Notes: a model not told the origin generated them from the sequence alone. Shown: positions 1-11,445, counted from the stretch's first letter. The stretch: DNA of 64,000 nucleotides from Ascidia mentula (GCA_947561715.1 OX387198.1:18665645-18729644); one strand, 5' to 3'. A program made the numbers and translations.

Positions 1-26
1 GACGCCCCACGTGGTCAATACGAAAC
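1..26 (+). mobile_element. Possible 3' end of an R2-type retrotransposon
   Basis: Only 26 bases are visible. They end exactly where 28S sequence resumes with TAGCCAAATGCCTCGTC, the canonical downstream side of the R2 insertion site. The inference that this is an R2 3' tail rests on that junction and on two other R2/28S junctions in the window (26763 and about 30229), not on the 26 bases themselves. Confidence 0.45.
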
Positions 27-69
<43 letters not shown>

Positions 70-85
70 TTTAACGAGATTCCCG

Positions 86-135
<50 letters not shown>

Positions 136-141
136 CAGAAT

Positions 142-184
<43 letters not shown>

Positions 185-590
185 TTTGTGAAGAGACATG
201 AGAGGTGTAGGATAAGTGGGAGGCCTTCGGGTCGCCGGTGAAATACCACTACTCGCATCGTTTTTTTACTTATTCAGTAAAGCGGGAAGCGACCTTCGGG
301 TCACGGTTCTAGCCTTAAGTGCGGCGTCCTCGGGTGCTGCGCGATCCGCTCTGAAGACCTTGTCAGGCGGGGAGTTTGACTGGGGCGGTACATCTGTCAA
401 AGAATAACGCAGGTGTTCTAAGGTGAGCTCAGCGAGGACGGAAACCTCGCGTAGAGTAAAATGGCAAAAGCTCACTTGATTTTGATTTTCAGTATGAATA
501 CAGACCGCGAAAGCGTGGCCTATCGATCCTTTTGAACTTGCGAGTTTCAAGCAAGAAGTGTCAGAGAAGTTACCACAGTGATAAACTGTG
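27..590 (+). rRNA. Truncated 28S (LSU) rRNA segment downstream of the R2 site
   Basis: The sequence follows the conserved eukaryotic 28S core from the R2 target site onward: TAGCCAAATGCCTCGTC, then the stretch with GCGAAACCACAGCC, GGGGAAAGAAGACCC, GTGAAATACCACTAC, GGGGAGTTTGACTGGGGC and TTGATTTTCAGTATGAATAC, and it fades at about 575-590 near TTACCACAG. Conserved blocks are in order and mostly intact. The match then stops and unrelated sequence follows, so this is a fragment and not a working rDNA unit. Variants such as CCACAGTGATAA, where GGGATAA is expected, also suggest a pseudogene. Small ORFs inside it are not genes. Confidence 0.9.
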
Positions 591-662
591 GTTCCGCTGA
601 AGATCAAACCCACCCGCTGCCCACCCCTATTGCTGGGATTACTATCTTGTGGCATCCAATGC

Positions 663-1070
663 TGTTGTTTAATGAATTTTGATGCATGTTGAGCAAAAAG
701 GCGAAAAACGTATTGGCAACCTTGGGAGAAACAAGTGTTAAGTGGTAGTAACGCAAATCTTGCGAATTGTTTGACTTTGTTGGTTCAAGGTGACTGCGCT
801 CTTTGTGCTTGCTTGCCGTTGAAAGCCGCTTTTCAGGCGTTTTTTTTCAAAAATTTTCGTTGTTGAAGCATGTTTAATTTTTTGTAATTGCGTTTCTTCA
901 TGCTGTTGTTTAATGTTTGCTTAGCGTGAAGATGAATTTTCATGCATGTTCAGATCGTGGGAAAAGGCGAAAGATGTATTGGCAACCGTGGGAGTAACAA
1001 GTGCTAACTGGTGGCAACCTAAAATCTTGCAAATTCTTTGTTTTTGTTGCTTGAAGGTGACTGTCCTATT
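663..1070 (+). repeat. Two diverged direct copies of a unit of about 240 bp
   Basis: The sequence beginning GCTGTTGTTTAATG recurs about 240 bp later. In both copies it is followed by TGCATGTTNAG, GGCGAAANANGTATTGGCAAC and a stretch ending TCTTGCNAATT. The copies differ by many substitutions and a short indel, so the duplication is old. No coding capacity is evident. Short ORFs at 946-1425 are low-complexity, Phe/Leu-rich and unconvincing. Confidence 0.6.
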
Positions 1071-1479
1071 TCCACCTTTAGCGCCACAATCTTCGCATCA
1101 GGGCCGTGTTTCTTTTTCGATGTTTGATAAATGCTGTATAACTGTGTGGTATGCTTTCATCATTGAATGAATGCCAAACAGTGTCTTTTTGCACTTGGAA
1201 AAAAATGTTGCTTTTTTGGCTGTGGGGGACTGCACAAATCATGTTGCCTGGGCAATATGTTGTTTCGCCAGGTTAAAAACGTATGTTGATAGCTTGGTAA
1301 AATCGGTTTTTCTGTTTGTGACCCATTGGTTGAATGTTTGGCTTTGTTTTCAAAAATTTTTGTTGTTCATATTGGAAGTTTTGTTGCATTGTTTGAAGAA
1401 TGTTGTCTTGGTTAGCAGTTTATAAAGCAATTCTAGAAGACTCTTTGAAACATTTGTTGTGTAGAGGGATTGTTCGAAG

Positions 1480-1690
1480 ATGGACTCGAGTGGAAGTCCG
1501 AAGAAGAAGGGAAGGGGCGTTTCTTTCTTCTACCATTTTCCGAAGTATTCGCCCGTATGGTTTGGCATGCGATGCGAAGCAAATTGATGACGATCGAGTG
1601 TTCAAGAGAAATCAACGAGGCCGCATGTCGCTCTGTCTGAATTCAGCGAAAAAAATTGGAGTGTCATTTGCGAAGATATGAAATCTTGTC
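1480..1690 (+). pseudogene. 'Family A' gene copy 1 (unrecognised family), frameshifted
   Basis: Starts ATG GAC TCG and encodes SPKKKGRGVSFFYHFPK, nearly identical to the start of the copy at 7935. It continues as sequence matching the second exon of that copy: the DAKQIDDDRVF block, then in another frame PHVALSEFSEKNWSVIC. The frame changes at least twice, so it is broken. The 7935 copy has a GT..AG gap of 57 bp (8002-8058) that is missing here, so this copy looks intronless. I do not recognise the family; the basic N-terminus suggests nuclear targeting or nucleic-acid binding, which is inference only. Confidence 0.6.
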
Positions 1691-2443
1691 AAGTGCACGT
1701 GTAGGATTGTAAAGCAGAGGGCAACTGATATCTGCTTATTTTTTAGCTAGAGTTTGTCACTTTTACAATGTTGGCTGGTTTACCTACAAGGCAATCTTTC
1801 AGTAATGTTCTTAACTGTTGATGCAGGTTTTTCTACACATCCAACGGATTTCGTGCTAGAAATAACATGTATTTTTGCGGAAAAGTTATAGTCTGTTGAA
1901 AAATATTGTTGACGCAAGTAATCCTGAAACGTGGTAAGTTGTATTTTGTATAGTGGGCCTATAAATTTGTTGAATGAAGTGGATTTTGCACACTCTAATA
2001 CGGTGGAAAAGGTTAGTAATCTTTGAAAAATCGCCTTTTATGAAAGAGCAAATTTCTCCACTAGAGTTGATTGTAAAATCCTGTGTTCAAAACAAAATTG
2101 ACAAAAATATATATGTTAATTTTATGGGCAATAAATTAGGTTGTTGACAGTAGTTTGAGTCTAAATGTGAAGCAAAAAATATGCTACACAAATTTTAAAA
2201 ATCACTTACACTAACCTTGAAGCCCCCTTCAGTTAAATCTCATGGTGAGTTTTAATGGATTTACCTGCTAAAACTCTTTTTCAGTGTTTTTTGTTTCATT
2301 TTTGAAGGTTTCTGTGCACTGGAATGATGCTGACATTCCATTACTCAGTCAGAGTGCTGTGAATCACTTTGGCATAATGTGCTGGTTGTTAAGAGTTGAT
2401 TGGCGGTATTAATATGTTGAAGTAAATCTAACTATTGTTGCAG
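1691..2443. other. AT-rich stretch with no recognisable gene
   Basis: No open frame of note and no domain recognised. It could be intron or flank of the transposase remnant that begins near 2444; the pyrimidine-rich TTGTTGCAG at 2435-2443 looks like a splice acceptor. Confidence 0.4.
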
Positions 2444-4346
2444 TGAGCTTGTTCAAGCAAAACATTTAGTTGAGAAATTTGAAATCTCTTCTATGACAAA
2501 GTTTATTACACCGTGGAAGAGGTCGTTTGGTATAACTTAGAAAGCAATACAACTATATTATCATTCAGTGTTCTTTTATGCGCCCTACAAAAAAGTTTAT
2601 TGGGGTCAAATTTTTTCGTAGTGTATTTATTTGTATTTTTTCAGATATTTCAAAAAGTCTTCTAGATTGGGACAAAAGTACCAACACCCCTTATGTTATT
2701 TTACAAACTAAGGTCCTGGAATGTCAACATTCAAAAGACCGTAATATGATAAAAAATCAAAGACGTCGTGTCTCAACTCCTGTACAGGTATCTGTGACTT
2801 GTGGAAAATATTGTGATCCTTCTGTAATGCTTCCTTCTGTTTTTAGTTTCAGGGAACAAAAAAAGGAATTGTGTGGCAAATATTGTAATTCAGGAAATTA
2901 TAAAGTTCCCACAATTTCAGGTATTTTTAATTAGTTGGAAATGAATTGTTAGATGTATAATTACTTTTACACAACAAATGTTTAGATGATTTTTAAGTGT
3001 ATACCAAAATGAAAAAAAATTGTTACAAAACAATGACAAGCAGTGTTTGCTTCATCAAGGAGGATGACCATACAGGTCATGTTTTAGGGGAAGTAAGTTT
3101 TAGTGAAAGATTTGTAAAATTCTCAATATATCTAACTCAGCTGCATAAACATGATCTTGTATTTGCTAGGCTGCCGGATTCCTTCAACGTGTTGATCAGA
3201 GAATAATTACCAAATAGATCAATTGGTTACGGAAGGTCTAAGCAGTATTGAGGAAATTCTTAGAAGCCTAAAACTTTATGTCACCCATGAACTTTTCAAA
3301 AATGATACCCTACCATCTACTTCAAACAGGAGATTTTATCCAACGAAAAAGGACATTCAAAGTCATTATTACCGGGCATTTTGTAAATGGGTGAAGGCAG
3401 GAGATGCTGATGACAATATATATTTCCGGCCATATATTGCAAACATGAAACCTGAAGTGATTGATGGAGAAACAGCACCAGTCATTCAATCTGAACAAAC
3501 AATGCTGTTAATTCAACAGTTTGTTTAGCAACGTAGATTGCTTATGCGTTATGGCCAAGAAATTTGTTTGATTCTACAAGACATCCAAATATGCAACTTC
3601 CCCTATTTTTCGTCTGTGTGAAAACAAATGTTGGCTACCAAGTTGTGGCCAGCTTCATTACACAGAATGAGAGACAAATGGACATAGAAGAGGCACTGAT
3701 AATATTAAAAGAATGGGCTCCTCAATGGCAACCATCATTTTTTATGGTTGATAAATGTGATGCTGAAATCCATGCCACATGTCATTGTATTTTTTTTATA
3801 GATGTCCGTGTCCTTATTTGCGATTTCCATCGTGAACAGGCATCAATTAAAAAAATTTGGGAAGGTCTAAACAATTTTTATACTATGGAATCCTTCCGGG
3901 TTTCATTGGGTTTTACTTGTTATTGACATCTCCAACCACAAAATGCTTTATATAGACCCTTTGACAATGCCTGATGTAGAAACTTACAACAATGTCCGGA
4001 CTGCACAAGTTAACAACCAAATTTGGTTGGAAAATTTCCACTTTGGAAACTCCACAGAGAAGTTATGATCTGTATGTACGCTAAATGGCTAGCAACTGGA
4101 GAAAGTCTCAAACAAATTGTTTGTACGCACAGCTACAGATCAGAAATGTTAAAAGTAATCGTTGGAAAATGCCTTGATGGCACAAATGATAAAGAAACCT
4201 GCAAAGCATGTGAATCTGAAAACAATGACCCAATGAATACTCTTTGGGTTGAGTGCACTCGATGTGGACAGTGGTTTCACATCAAATGTGTTGGTTTATC
4301 AAAGAAACGTGCAGAAAAAGATAAACATTTTGTGTGCAAACTGTAA
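2444..4346 (+). pseudogene. MULE-like transposase gene with C-terminal PHD finger, multi-exon and decayed
   Basis: Probable exons are 2444-2529, 2645-2787, 2851-2920, 2990-3092 and 3170 onward, each with AG and GT borders. The core from about 3563 contains LPLFFVCVKTNVGYQVVASF, FMVDKCDAEI and ICDFHREQ, the pattern of MULE-type transposases of animal genomes. The tail at 4190-4340 has CKACES...WVECTRCGQWFHIKC, a PHD-like zinc finger. Breaks: a frameshift near 3210, an in-frame stop at about 3526, a frameshift near 3565 and loss of frame at 3925-4020. A second copy starts at 62827, and its matching exon blocks (ISKSL..WD; HELFKN......NRRF) support the exon model. Dead as a protein. Confidence 0.75.
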
Positions 4347-5000
4347 ATCGATGTTTACATCATAATTATTTATATTTGAAACTTTCTTTCTGGAGGTAAC
4401 GGCCTAGTTGAACGCAAGTGTGGTCAACCAACCAAATAAGTCTAAAAAGACTCAACGTTGTGCACAGGGTTAAGTTTCTGATAAAAATAAAACTCCCCTA
4501 ATGTATGAATGTGGTTGACCGTGAGGTCATTACATTGTGATGTACCTGAACGCTTTGTGTGGTTGCCGATTAACCTGTTCGCTTTTGAATGCAATTATGT
4601 GAACAAACTGGTCATTAAATACCCATACCTTGAAACAATGTGACAGCAGATTTAATGTTGGTTGGCTTTATGATGAAGTGATTAACAGTTACTTATGAAC
4701 AACCTGATGGATCAAGTTATGGAGTAATGATTTGTATGTATGCCAAATAGCTAGCAACTGGTAAAAGTCTCGAACTAAACACTTTTGTGCACAGCTATAG
4801 GCTTGAAATCTTAAGTTTGAGTGCCGAAAAATGCCCTCATAATACAATGGACAAAAAAATATGTATCATGCAATGATGATGATGACTCCGACCCCTTAAA
4901 AATGGACTGGATTGAATGTACTCGATGCAAACGGTGGTTTTATATTGCTAAACGTTCCATACAGGGATGAATTTCTGATTAAAATTAAACTCCCCTTATG
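4060..5000 (+). repeat. Tandem duplication of the PHD-encoding tail and its 3' flank
   Basis: The block at about 4060-4530 recurs at about 4725-5020. Paired landmarks are GATCTGTATGTACGC versus GATTTGTATGTATGCC, the AACTGG(A/T)(G/A)AAAGTCTC segment, and the ACTCCCCT(A/T)ATGTATGAATG segment at about 4493 and 4989. The second copy has lost its reading frame (CNNC and W remain only in part). Confidence 0.7.
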
Positions 5001-5019
5001 TATGAATGTGGTTGCCGAC

Positions 5020-5505
5020 TAGCTAGTATGGGGTAACCCGATGCTAGCTGAACGCTTACATGAGTGTGGCTAACCTAAACTGGCCAAAACCAAAACTCCA
5101 CCTTTCAGCTTTTTTTATTTAGTGGGCATTTTTGTTCACAATTGCCGAGCATATGCAATTTTATACTAATACTCAGTTTCATATGGCTACTGGCGAGGCG
5201 TCTGGGTTGAATCAAAAATGCCAACGATCACACTACAGGATGCCTCTTTGGGCGTGATGGGAAATCCTGTGTTAACTTACAATAGCTGAGATCTCCTGTT
5301 GTATCAAAATAATTCGGTTTTATCCTCAACCCATGGTAATCACAAGTAAACTTTCACTGGATCTGTGAATAGATTTTTGTAAAATACTATTTTATGTATT
5401 GTCATCGTAACGCATCTGCACCTACTAACATATCTGTGCTACTTGGACTTGTCACTGTGGAAATATGAAAATGTTTTTTTTTTTTCGTTTGACCGTAATT
5501 AAGGC
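5020..5505. other. No recognisable gene
   Basis: AT-rich sequence between the duplicated MULE tail and the first LINE copy. A run of T at about 5473-5483 immediately precedes the LINE similarity. Nothing else is supported. Confidence 0.4.
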
Positions 5506-5507
5506 CC

Positions 5508-7800
5508 ATGGAAAAATAATGTTAAAACCTTTTACGGCCCCTTTTTTGTTTATGATTTAAACCGTCATTATGTTATTTGGTCATCACTTGCTCATATGTT
5601 CAACAACCCTCTTAATTTTTGGTTATCCCTTAAAGTCAAAATTAAATCCCTCATTATTTTTCATTCGAAACGCTTAGTTAAAGAATCCCGTGATTTGGTT
5701 TCTTCCCTACAACAATCCCTTGACAACATTCGAACTACTCTTGATTTTTCTCCTTTAAAAAATACTTATCCCGTTCTAACTTAATCCTATAAGGCTCTTT
5801 ACTCAAAACTTCTTCCTTTTAAATTTAATCCCCCTATTTTTGAGTTACAAGATTCTTTTGGCCTTGCTTTCACACACTTATGATTTAATCAAAATCTTGA
5901 GTTACCACCCCCCTCGAACATTTTTCTTAAACAACTTCATAAGTTTATTCCTGATTCTTTTTTAGAAAATTTTTCTGCCCCCTTTTCAGTTTCAGAAGTT
6001 CTGGGACCTGATCGGGGCCGACCTCACATCAGTCCTTAATTTTTCTTTTCTTAACGCTTATGCCACATTTCTCTTATTTTCAAAAAATCTGACCCTTCTT
6101 TATTATTACATTATCGCCCCATATCTCTCCTTAATTTAGATTATAAAATTTTGACTAAAACACTTAATTTACGCATTACCCCTTTTATTTCACAGTTAAT
6201 TTCCCCTAATCAGTTTGCCCAACCTGGTTTTACTTCTTCTCATGCAACTACTCTCCTCCGCGACCTTCACTTCAATTCTCGCAATTAAAACTAAAACGCT
6301 TTCCCCCGCTTTTTACTGATTTTTTATCTTCACTCTATTCTTCATCCTCATCACAAGCCCTCCTCAACGGGTTTGCCACCACGGGAGAGGTGTTAGGCAA
6401 GGTGACCCCCTTAGCCTGACCCTCTTCCTGATTGCTGTCGACCCGCTTCTTGCTGCCCTTCAAAACCACCCCTCAATTAGATCTATTCCCGCACCATGTC
6501 GCAACGTTCCCAAAGCGGTCGCCTACGCGGACGATGTCACCGGTGACCGGCCGCGACTCCCTTTTACTTGCCCTCGACATCGTCACAAATTTTTCCAGTA
6601 TATCACGCTTAACCGTTAATCCCATCAAAACTCAGGCGATCGCCACCATCAATCCCCCCCTCATAATTTTACCCAATACAGTATAACTTGGAACAGTAAG
6701 GCCATAAGCCCATTAAACATACCAATAGGACACCCCAGCTCGATCACCGCGGCATGGCACAAAGCCATTTTCTCTTTACGTACCCGTGTTTCCTCTATAC
6801 CTTTCTGACCTATGACTCGAAAAGCATCCTCACTAAAACATTACTCCTTCCCCATATTTCTTATCTAGCTAAATCGTACCCTCTCCCTGAAGGACAGCGG
6901 GAAGCGGTAGACAGCATTGTGGCAGGCTTCGTTGGGGGTCACCACAATCCTACCCTTCCCATCCAAACCCTGGCGGCGTCGCGTGACCTTGGCGGGTATG
7001 GCGTCGCCAACATACCACTTTACTCAAATCTATTCTTTCTCTTTCCTGTTAAAAACTACTATAAACATAGAATTTTAGATCCCCCACAACCCCTGCTCTT
7101 TCTTTTGTTGAGTTTAATATTGGTTTACCCCTCTCTAAGTTTTTTAATTTACGTATCAGAAATAATTTACCACACGCTACAACCCCTTCTCCTTTTTACA
7201 AATATCTTTTAGATCTCACTTTTTTGCCCCCACAGAACCTGAATTACTTTCTCCTTAACTAAAACCTCTTTATTTACGTTTAACAAATCCGGAACCTAAT
7301 CCTTTTCAGTTGACAGATTGGTCCTTGGTTCATCACCCTTCTTTACCAAATTATTTAAAGACTTTTACCCCTTAAGTCTACATACACCTCATTTCTTTTA
7401 GACAATGATTATACGAAACTAACAACAATTTATTTTTTGAATGCACCAAGATCCCCCAACTCCTTAATGATAATACACCCGAGCACAGAGCACTGATTAT
7501 TATTTTAAAAACCACCCTTACCCACACAATATGGAAAACCCGAAACAAAGTAAAAAAGAATCCCAAAGCCGTAGATTTTTTAGATAATTAACAGGACCTC
7601 ACAGAGTGTACCTCTTTCTTAGCGCTTTCTTCCCCTCCTCATTAAAATCTGTAATCCTCCCCTTTTATACAATGTTCACTTCCATATATAGCGTAATTCT
7701 TCCACTTTTATTCTGCGGTCTCTTCCTGTAAATACTTGTTGTATCCTTTTTTCACGTTAGTTTCCGTTGTTAACTTGTTTTTCGCTGGGCACCTTTTAAG
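5508..7800 (+). pseudogene. L1/Tx1-like LINE ORF2 remnant, copy 1
   Basis: Begins at the GGCCCATGGAAAAATAATG block shared with the copy at 19570. It retains pieces of reverse transcriptase: YRPISLLNLDYKILTK around 6115, a P(N)QFAQPGF segment near 6205, and the catalytic YADD context as VAYADD near 6515. Further downstream are the HISYLAKSYPLP and AASRDLGGYGVAN segments (6840-7020) typical of the ORF2 region after the RT. Stops and frame changes are frequent. The 3' end near 7795 shares a CGCTGGGCACCT block with copy 2 (14250), so both probably keep the element's 3' region. The endonuclease is missing. Confidence 0.8.
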
Positions 7801-7934
7801 TGAAAAAAAGGAGAAACGGTGTTTTGAAAAGAGATATCATAGTTCTTTCTGCGATAATTACAAAGGTTCGTGTTGTAGTGTTTTTGTTGATGCGAAGATT
7901 TTAAATTGATTGCTTTTTTGCTGACAGTGATAAC

Positions 7935-8931
7935 ATGGAGTCCACTGATAGTCCGAAGAAGAAAGGAAGGGGCGTTTCTTTTTTTTACCATTTTCCGAAA
8001 GGTTAGTGTCTGAGATGAGGTGAACGTGTGCAAATGTAATCGTTTTGTTGTTGCGCAGATTTTCTTCGCCCGTATGGCATGCGACCCCAAGCAAATGGAT
8101 GATGATCGAGTCTTCCAAGAAAAATTGAAGAATTTCACTTGTGGATGGCTTACAAAGCCGCATGTGGCTTTGTCAGAATTGAGTGAAACACTGGAGAAGA
8201 ATTGGAGTGTCATTTGCGACGATTTGAAAGCATTGACAAAGAAAAGTTTTTCCGGAAAGCTCGACGACTTTTTGCGGCAGACGAAGGACTTAGGTTGCCG
8301 GAAGAAGAAGAAAGGGCTAGTTTCAATCAAGGAATGCTCAAAGAAAATCTATTTATGAAAGAACTCAACGAGTGCTACATGCACAAGATGACCCAAGTTG
8401 GTGGCTCAATGTATCTGATTGGGATACATTTGCGTGTCATGCAGTTCGTGTTTGCGAACTTGCAATCAATTGCTGCAAAATGTAATGAGGATTTTTTTGT
8501 CCACATTCAAGCAGGAAAAAACCTTTTCGTCGTATTGCGATGCTATTTGTAGGGAACTTGGCCACGTTTCTGCGCCACGGTTATCGACTTCAAGAAAGAC
8601 GTCATCAAGCAGCGACAGCTGCAGCGATTCAAAAGCCAAAAGGTCAACAAGTGCAACGCAGAAAAAACAAGTGGCAGAGGATTCGGGTGATGAGACAACG
8701 TTGAACAAAGAAACTGAGAATTCGATGCGACTTAAAGAGCTTTTGCGAAGTGGCACAACTTCTCAACATGTGCAAAACGCGAAAAGAAAGAAAAAAAGTT
8801 CAAAGAAGAAGGAAGCAAGGAAGGAAATCTTGCCAACTGCGGTCACTGAAGCGGCTGAAAAAGGCGATGTGGCAGTGACGAGCAAGAAAAGAAAAAAGAG
8901 AATGCGCAAGCAACTTCCTTCTGTAAATTAG
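7935..8931 (+). pseudogene. 'Family A' gene copy 2, longest example, with Lys-rich tail
   Basis: Possible exon 1 is 7935-8001, ATG followed by SPKKKGRGVSFFYHFPK; donor GTTAGT at 8002 and acceptor TTGCGCAG at 8058. The next part reads through ACDPKQMDDDRVFQEKL, HVALSELSETLEKNWSVICD and LDDFLRQTKDL. Another frame then gives ENLFMKELNECYMHKMTQVG and MYLIGIHLRVMQFVF. A third frame (to 8931) is Ser-rich, then very Lys-rich, ending KKRKKRMRKQ. Three frames for one continuous similarity mean at least two frameshifts or a further intron. Copies at 1480 and 26818 confirm it as a repeated family. The function is unknown; nuclear localisation is plausible from the basic tail. Confidence 0.6.
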
Positions 8932-8979
8932 ATTTGTTTATTGTTTCGAACGTTTTTACTTTTTGTTTATTTTTGTTTT

Positions 8980-9529
8980 CGTGTTCCATTGGTTGATTCT
9001 GCCGAGGATGAAATCATGGATGCGTATTGGAGGAGAAGAGACCAATCATTTTTGATCTTTACGAACGAAGCAGCGGCATATGTGAACAAGACGATTGTGA
9101 AACGTTTATTCAGTTGTCAGGCGCCGGTGATTCACATTAAATGCACCGCAGCTTTAAGGTCACCTCAGCCGATATACCACGGAATGAAGATGATGTTAAC
9201 CGAGAATCGGCAGAAAGAGACAAACTTTGTGAATGGACAAATCGTTACTGTGTTTTCCGCAGTCAGGAAGACAGTTCTTGTGAAAATTCCGAGTTTTTCC
9301 AGGGTGTGACAAAGAGAGAAACTGTTATTATCCTTTGATGCCAGCGTACGCTACAACTATCCATAAAGTTCAAGGTCAAACTTTGAAGAAAATTTGCGTA
9401 TGGTTTGATAAACCTCTCTTGCACAAGGGATGTGCTTATGTTGCGCTGTCTAGAGTGAGACGAAAACAGGACATTGAATTTTTAAACAAACATATTCCGT
9501 CTCAGTTTATACCGTACAGTAACTTTTGA
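8980..9529 (+). pseudogene. PIF1-type helicase, C-terminal part (motifs IV-VI), one frameshift
   Basis: Encodes ITNEAAAYVN-like substrate-binding sequence, then MKMMLTENRQKETNFVNGQI, then, after a frameshift at about 9300, MPAYATTIHKVQGQTL and YVALSRVRRKQDI. The last two are helicase motifs V and VI of the PIF1/RecD-like superfamily 1B (PAxAxTIHKxQGxT and YVALSRV). The Walker A and DEAD-like boxes are absent upstream, where family A sequence lies instead. The fragment at 57933-58670 is from the same helicase family (same MKMMLTENRQKE block). In animals such helicases occur in Helitron-like elements and in the cellular PIF1; repetition and decay favour a mobile-element origin. Confidence 0.8.
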
Positions 9530-9719
9530 TGTGTGTAACACGTTGTCTTGTGTCATTTGAGTATGATTTTGAGCATGTCTGTGTTTATAGGTTAATGTGC
9601 TATTGGTAACCTCTGCTTGTTGTGTAAAAACGAATGTGACTGCGTTGAACACTTTTGAAAATTCTGAAGTGCATTGATTTTGCAGTTTGTTGCATTGCGT
9701 TTGCAGCGCAAATCAAGTA

Positions 9720-10635
9720 GTTTTGGCAGGTGTGTAGACCATTGTGAAAGGTTTTTTTTACCATGTGTTCACTTCGCTATTTGCGTAGGTTTCAACGGTG
9801 TGCAGACCATTGCGAAACGTGTTTTTTTACAAGAAAAGTTTTTTCCGAAAGTTTCACAACTTGATGCGTGAAACTAAGGATTTATGCAAGCCTTTTGCGA
9901 AGAGGCTTCCTGATGATGAACAAAGGGTTTCTTTGTTTCAAGGACATGCAAAAAAATTTAGGAATTTGGCACAGTGTTTCCTGAAGGGGACTTTGAAATG
10001 AACTTATGAAGGCCTGTACTAGGCAGCATGAGTGTCTACTAAGCAGGAGCACGAAACCACGTGCAATTTGCAGTAAAATAAATTGCGTGTTTCAGACATG
10101 TCCGAAACGAATGTTTGAACACATAGCAACTTGATAATTGGTCTGTTGCCGTCCGCGCGCTTTCGTTTTGCTGTGACACATCTGTACAAACGTGTGGTAA
10201 GCCAGAATTAGTGCATTAACACGAAACAGCCTTCAGTTGATACCGGGCAATACACGCAGCATGACTGCATTAGGACGACACCACGTGCAATTTGCATTGA
10301 AAAACATTTAGGTGTTTTCGAATCTATGTGAAACGTTCTTTTTGAACACATGGGAACTTGATAGTTCTGTTGCAGCTCACGCGCCAACCGCGCGCTTTCG
10401 TTTTGCTGAAGTTTAAAACATGCTGCGATACACTGGTAAAAGCGTGTGGTGCACCAGTATCACTGTATTTACGCGAAATGCACTTCAAAAAAAGTATTTG
10501 TTGAATGTTTACACTTTGCTGCAGCTAGGGCACTGTGCAATTCGAGCGGATTTGAACAATGTCACGTATTCCATGTTGAAAAAATGTTTCCAAAACTATG
10601 CGAAACGATGTTTTTAGACATGGAAAGTTGTTAAT
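9720..10635 (+). repeat. Satellite-like repeats of about 230-245 bp, with a family A remnant
   Basis: Landmarks recur in order: ACCACGTGCAATTTGCA (10057 and 10282), TTTGAACACAT(A/G)G(C/G)AACTTGATA (about 10115 and 10349), GCGCGCTTTCGTTTTGCTG (about 10156 and 10391) and a CGTGTGGT block (10192 and 10443). A more diverged unit follows to 10635, and shorter tandem copies of GTGTGNAGACCATTG lie at 9729 and 9799. At 9843-9995 the frame with MRETKDL, RLPDDEQRVSLFQG and KKF resembles the middle of family A (LRQTKDL, RLPEEEERASFNQG). Related fragments lie at about 17020-17140 and 18540-18600. Confidence 0.65.
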
Positions 10636-10636
10636 T

Positions 10637-11400
10637 TGTGCGGCCTTACCGTGTCACACGATGGCCAGAAGCCATACCCATGTCGGATGCAACAGCTTTG
10701 ACGTGCGCCAAAGTTTTCATCAGCGCTTGCATTGCCCGTTTTGGCATTCCTTTCCATTTAACGTCGGATCGAGGACCTCAGTTTACCTCCGAACTCTGGT
10801 CAGCTGTTAACAAGCTCCTCGGTATTAAACTACACCTTACAACGGCTTTTCATCCCCAGGCCAATGGCCTTGTGGAACGATTCCACAGGCATTTGAAAAG
10901 CGCTCTTATGGCGCGCGCAACGTCAACGGCTAACTGGGTTGACAATTTACCGTGGGTGCTTCTGGGCATCAGAACAACTCCCAAAGAAGATTTACAAACT
11001 TCCTCGGCCGAACTGGTTTACGGTGAACCGCTCGCAGTGCCGGGAGACATTACACCCAACATTGCCACAACACCAAATGTTGCAAATTTGCTTTCACAAC
11101 TTCGACAGTCAGTGAGAACCTAGATTCCGATATTAATGTCCCGCCACGGTTCTAAAAGAGTAGCACTTCCGAGGAAGCTCTTAATTGCGAAGCACGTGTT
11201 CGTACGGAAGGATACTCATCGACCAACATGAACAGCACCTTACGAGGGTCCCTACAAGGTTGTTGAGACTTCTAAAAAAAAACATGCAACAATTTCTGTT
11301 GATCGGCTTAAGCCTGCAGAAGTTGACCTGACGGAACCGGTCGCAGTTGCGCGACAACCGCGTAGAGGCAGACCGCCCAGACATCCTGCGCTCAAATAAT
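10637..11400 (+). pseudogene. Ty3/gypsy integrase C-terminal half and tail
   Basis: An open frame from 10638 to 11123 has RWPEAIP, the catalytic-core piece FGIPFHLTSDRGPQFTSELW (second Asp of the D-D-E triad in SDRG) and HPQANGLVERFHRHLK (catalytic Glu), then NWVDNLPWVLLGIRTTPKED and AELVYGEP. The region to 11398 continues in shifted frames as the usual post-integrase tail (a VDRLKPA segment and an Arg/Pro-rich end). Gag, protease, RT, RNase H and the first integrase Asp are missing upstream, where satellite-like repeats abut. The 3' LTR follows at 11457. Confidence 0.9.
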
Positions 11401-11445
11401 ATCAATCTGTAATTGTCTCCTTATTTTCCGCATTGTATATTTCTG

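Noticed and set aside
216..655. ORFs on both strands (63 and 129 codons)
   Set aside because: They lie inside or overlap conserved 28S rDNA; the sequence is explained by rRNA.
946..1425. Two adjoining ORFs (74 and 84 codons)
   Set aside because: Phe/Leu/Val-rich with no domain and overlapping a nucleotide-level direct repeat; likely chance frames in T-rich DNA.
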